A stretch of DNA of 64,000 nt from Vanessa cardui (lineage: Eukaryota; Arthropoda; Insecta; Lepidoptera; Nymphalidae). The translations under genes were made by a program, and so were the position numbers. Below, in pieces: positions 60,395 to 64,000 of the stretch. Below the pieces are notes generated by a model. That model had not been told where the DNA came from, searched no databases, and saw nothing but the letters and a program-made list of their open reading frames with translations. The stretch is from assembly GCF_905220365.1 (NCBI RefSeq), contig NC_061154.1, forward strand, positions 496,001-560,000, read 5' to 3'. Within the stretch, counting starts at the first letter, position 1. Each line of letters opens with the position of its first letter.

Positions 60395-60562
60395 CTAGTA
60401 GTCGCCCGCGGTTTCGTTCGCGTTTTTGTCATTTGTTTGTTCATCACCAGAAGCCTATGTCATTTCTAGGAGTCCAAGTTTGCTTCATACCAAATCTCAT
60501 CAAAAGAGCAACAGACAATCAGAGTTACTTTTACATTTATAATTTTAATATAGAAATATAGA
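60395..60562 (-). mobile_element. Helitron-like element of a related subfamily, short copy
   Basis: Plus strand reads CTAGTAGTCGCCCGCGG at the left end and ends gaaatataga|t. The internal gtttgcttcataccaaatct is a common lepidopteran Helitron body motif. It appears internally deleted relative to longer relatives. Confidence 0.6.
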
Positions 60563-60571
60563 TATAGATAG

Positions 60572-60682
60572 ATTAACTATTCCTTACAGCGCTTAAGCAA
60601 CAACCATGAGGGAGCGCTCTTAGTATCCCTTGTAGTTACACTGGCTCACTCAACCTTTATACCCGAACACAACAATACTAAG
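60572..60682 (+). repeat. dispersed repeat family B, copy 7 (fragment)
   Basis: Only the middle section remains (attaactattccttacagcg, then tagttacactggctcactca). It directly follows the Helitron-like element at 60395-60562. Confidence 0.65.
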
Positions 60683-61002
60683 AATAGTTAACATGCCCAC
60701 AAATTTCATTAGTAAACATTTAATGTAAAAAATAATAATATTTTAACCGCATTAATATGAAAGACAGTTTTGGTTTCAAATGCAATACATGAAATAAGTG
60801 ATTGACACCACAAGAAATTGAATCCTTGTATTGAATTAGATTAATGTATTTCAGAACAATTAAAGTGCTTCGTATGTAATCCGGTAGCAACGTACGAATT
60901 CAGCGCATCGTAGCCAAAACTATTTCAATAGAATAACAAGCTGGCATTATAAGTATCATTTACTTAAAATAACATTTAATTAAAATAACATATTTACTTT
61001 GT

Positions 61003-61265
61003 GGTAGGGCTCTGTGCAAGCCCTTCTGGGTACCTCCCACTCATGAGTTATTCTACCGCCAAATAACAGTAATCAGTATTGTTGTGTTCCGGTTTGAGGG
61101 TGAGTGAGCCAGTGTAACTACAGGCACAAGGGACATAGCATCTTAGTTCCCAAGGTTGGTTGCACATTGACGATGTAAGGAATAGTTAATATTTCTACAG
61201 CGTCATGGTGACCACATACCATCAGGTGGCCCCTATGCTCGCCCGCCAACTTATACCATAAAAAA
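61003..61265 (-). repeat. dispersed repeat family B, copy 8
   Basis: Reverse orientation, near full length: gtggtagggctctgtgcaag at the left, gagtgagccagtgtaactac in the middle, and the ggtggcccctatgctcgccc end at the right. Confidence 0.8.
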
Positions 61266-63903
61266 ACACATTTACATAGTTTGATGTTTAACTAATTCAT
61301 TTATAAGATAGGCAATTCTAGCGACTGCATCTGTCAAATTATGATTAATAATTTAAAAGATTTGCGAGAGCCAACGAAGTATCTGCTGAAATTATAGTAC
61401 TGCTTTAAGCTTCAATATCTGTTTTAAATACAGAGTATGACCAATGACCTTTTAAGTTGATGTATGGATGTATGTAATGTATTTCATGGAAAAAAGTTTT
61501 ATACTCGTCAAATTTTTGTCCCCCGCGGCAAAACAGCGCTGCACTTTTTTATCGTTCAACCAATCGGCTAATATTCATGACATTAATATACATAGACTAC
61601 GTCTTGGTTGTTACTTAATTATACGCACTGGCTTCGTGTGCTTGAAACGGACATTTACAAAACAAATTGCGAGCGGTTGGAACCGCGGGGCAAAGCCAGT
61701 ACCTGCATATCGTGCTACAAAAGCAACCTTATCGCGAAATCACCGGAAACGTAAAGCACAAACTTAGCAGTTGTCAGACAGGCGACTCAAGAGAGTTTAC
61801 AGCCGTAAAGTATAGCCATGTACTGGGAGGAGAGTATAAATATTATTAGACAAATAAATAAGCGGGTTGTTTATCCGCAACACATAGTCCGCCTATTCTA
61901 TGTAGAATTTTTTGTAGAGTTATTTCGACAGATGTTTTCGGAGAGTAATGAGGAAACCTGAGCTAAAAGGCTAAGAATTTTGTGAGATCGAATTACAAAA
62001 CAATGCGGAAACTTGCTCGCATAGCATTTAAGAGAATCGCTTAGTTTTTTATGCAAAATACATGTACACTAACGAAGACTCGTGTAGTATATGGTCCAAG
62101 CTTTTGTTAAATGGTTCGGTTAAATAAAGTTAATGACACACACACAAGTAGGAGCATTCGTAATGACGGCAATTATAATACTATTCCTTTTTAGTAACTT
62201 GTAAAAACAGTGCGGCTTTTAGATGGTATAAATAATTGTAATTTTGTTTTCGACTATTTTGGACACCGTCAAAGTATCCGGTTAAGTTTTTATCTGCTCA
62301 GACTTAAGGAGCAGATGTTTAAATTAATTTAGAGTTTATAAGGTTGCCTGTAATTACTGAGAAACGGGTAAAAAACGAAGCCCTAGCGTATCCCAATCGT
62401 TCCGTATAAGGGTAATAATCCACTCGATAGCTAGGATGCATTGCTGTTTTGGTACTTATGTATGCGATGCTATATCACAAACAGAGATGCAAGATGAGCA
62501 CGATACTAAGAGAAAAGGATGCATAGATGATTGGCTGCGCTGCAATGCGCTACGTCCCCGGTCGACGGAGGCAGCCACGGAGGTCAACGCCTCGTCCCGA
62601 GACCATCTCGTCTCTATACTCGTATTCGTTACGAATTGATCACGAAACGCAGTTTTTGTTATGTCAAAAATTGATTAATGAAGTGGGAAATTTGTGAAAA
62701 AATATATGATTGCGCAAGCGTCTCACATTACAGATTAATGAAGCCCACAACAGAGACATCTATACTGCTGCTGCTGCATTCTCTGTATGACTAGCTACGT
62801 TTTCCTCGCCACTCCTTGATCACTTTGGATTTAAATATAGGTCAATGTAAAGTAGTTGATGCACTAGTCTAGAGCAAGAATAAAAGAAAACACCCTCAGG
62901 TCATCAAGCGAACGTATCCACAATTCGTAACTGGTCTATTAATGAACTATTTGGTGACAATATTATAATTTCAACTCAAAATCGAATAGCACAGATTCCG
63001 ATGCCAATAGTCATATAACTAATCACTTACAAGTATAATTGAGTAGCCCGGTAACTGGACTAAATTTGGCCAAGGCGAGTTTCAGCTAACTCGACTATCA
63101 GATATCGGTGGTCACTTACCTAAATCAAGATTTTATCTGCGTATAAAGATAACTAAACTTTAAATACCGAGTCGTATGAGGATCGTAAAGTGATTTGTTT
63201 GTATTGGTATACCTTCGGAACTAATCACCTAATACTAAAAAAATACTGGTAGAAAGCTAAGTTATTCGTAAGTGCCTTAGGGTATATTTATATATTGTTT
63301 AACGATTTTAATTTTCTTAATTAATAAATGACACAAGTGTGAAGCCGTGAATAATTAGATAAAGAATAAATAACATATACAGTAGCTGAGAGTGCATCCA
63401 TTGAGTTTTTAGTTGTTAGAAATAAACAAATTTAAAATAAATCGGTAAAACAATAGGATCAAGATTTTATTTTTATATACAAATAACTGTGGCCTTTTGT
63501 TAAGACTCAATATTATTGACATTAACATCAGAATGATTTGACTAATATTATCAAATATTATGAAATAATTCTGACAGTATTAGTAAAACGGATTTACTTA
63601 TATGACTGAACGCTCATTTGTCGCTTATTACGTCATCGGCTGCTATGCACCATTGATAATTACAATCACAATCAAATTAGTTAATCTCACTTTGATCGGA
63701 GTTTGAAAAAATGGAGACGAACCTCGTATCTGCTTGTACAACTGGCGGGGTACTTTTGTGATACTAATTCGTCCATATAACACGATACGGTGTACAAATT
63801 TATTCTGAAAATCGATTATTACAGTATCCAGTGCGAATGCTCGAATCGAATCTCGCAGTGTGCGTTAAAGAGGTTATTCAGAAGACGAGGCCTCGTTAAA
63901 AAT

Positions 63904-64000
63904 TCACCATTTGTACAAGCACAACCCCAAGAAGGCAGCCCAGGTCGACGTGAACGCCATCAGCCGATCACGATAATCCTTCGGCTCTCCGTCGGTGAAA
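63904..64000 (-). CDS. probable last coding exon of an unidentified gene, cut by the window edge
   Basis: The minus strand enters the window in frame as FTDGEPKDYRDRLMAFTSTW, then AAFLGLCLYKW and TGA (63906-63904). The segment is GC-rich with third-position G/C bias, unlike flanking AT-rich DNA, and the last 20 residues are hydrophobic, suggesting a C-terminal membrane segment. No intron boundary is visible before the edge. The family was not recognised. A minus-strand AATAAA near 63470 could end its 3'UTR. Confidence 0.5.
   Translation of the reverse strand, partial: FTDGEPKDYRDRLMAFTSTWAAFLGLCLYKW

Larger units (their letters stand above)
38851..63465. other. gene-poor intergenic region (about 25 kb)
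   Basis: No exon set with conserved protein motifs was found on either strand. Identified contents are listed separately: Helitron-like copies, family B copies, an RTE-type tail, a non-LTR 3' tail, SINE-like sequence and two hairpins. The rest is AT-rich (about one third GC by impression) and lacks recognisable features. It could contain lncRNAs or distal enhancers that cannot be seen by reading. Confidence 0.5.

Noticed and set aside
1..64000. CRISPR array, operon, prophage or bacterial features
   Set aside because: The sequence is a eukaryotic nuclear genome with introns; repeats are interspersed transposable elements, not regularly spaced direct repeats.

Overview
The window looks like butterfly or moth (Lepidoptera) nuclear DNA. 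It is AT-rich, has short GT-AG-split exons separated by long introns, and is crowded with dispersed repeats that I associate with lepidopteran genomes: tRNA-headed SINEs, CTAG-ended Helitron-like elements, a roughly 250-300 bp repeat found in at least eight copies, and 5'-truncated non-LTR retrotransposons. No bacterial-style gene organisation is present. Species cannot be decided from the sequence; a nymphalid-like butterfly is my best guess.

Layout. (1) 1-8890, plus strand: the 3' half of baboon (babo), the activin/TGF-beta type I receptor kinase. Four exons (230-397, 2752-2924, 3472-3705, 4916-5041) encode the kinase domain from the L45 loop to the C-terminus, followed by a 3'UTR of about 3.8 kb with an AATAAA at 8871. 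Its introns hold SINEs, a Helitron-like end and a reverse-transcriptase fragment. (2) 9840-11130, minus strand: a compact gene whose mRNA appears to be dicistronic. A 144-residue single-pass membrane protein (exons 10882-10681 and 10575-10343) ends in TAA, and after one base an ATG opens a second, 58-residue membrane protein (10341-10165). I recognise neither protein. (3) 11.2-16.3 kb: intergenic DNA with two truncated non-LTR elements, one carrying a nested SINE with a clean 9-bp target-site duplication. (4) 38594-17882, minus strand: a complete FHOD-family formin (Fhos), 16 coding exons and about 1235 residues, running GBD, FH3/DID, acidic/basic linker, polyproline FH1, FH2 and C-terminal DAD. 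An additional ATG-bearing exon at 27001-26802 splices in the same phase into exon 3 and predicts a second isoform lacking the GBD. (5) 38.6-63.9 kb: about 25 kb with no convincing gene, holding repeats and two notable hairpins. (6) 64000-63904, minus strand: what looks like the last coding exon of an unidentified gene that continues beyond the window.

Functionally, babo (receptor kinase phosphorylating Smad2/Smox) and Fhos (actin nucleator/bundler) are independent genes that happen to be neighbours; nothing in the sequence links them. The most interesting items are the stop-A-ATG dicistronic pair, the alternative Fhos N-terminus, a MITE with about 40-bp inverted repeats that sits in the babo 3'UTR and again 25 kb away in a Fhos intron, and the transposable-element debris that ends 28 bp before a babo splice acceptor. 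All exon joins were derived by hand from reading-frame continuity and GT/AG sites; transcript data were not available.
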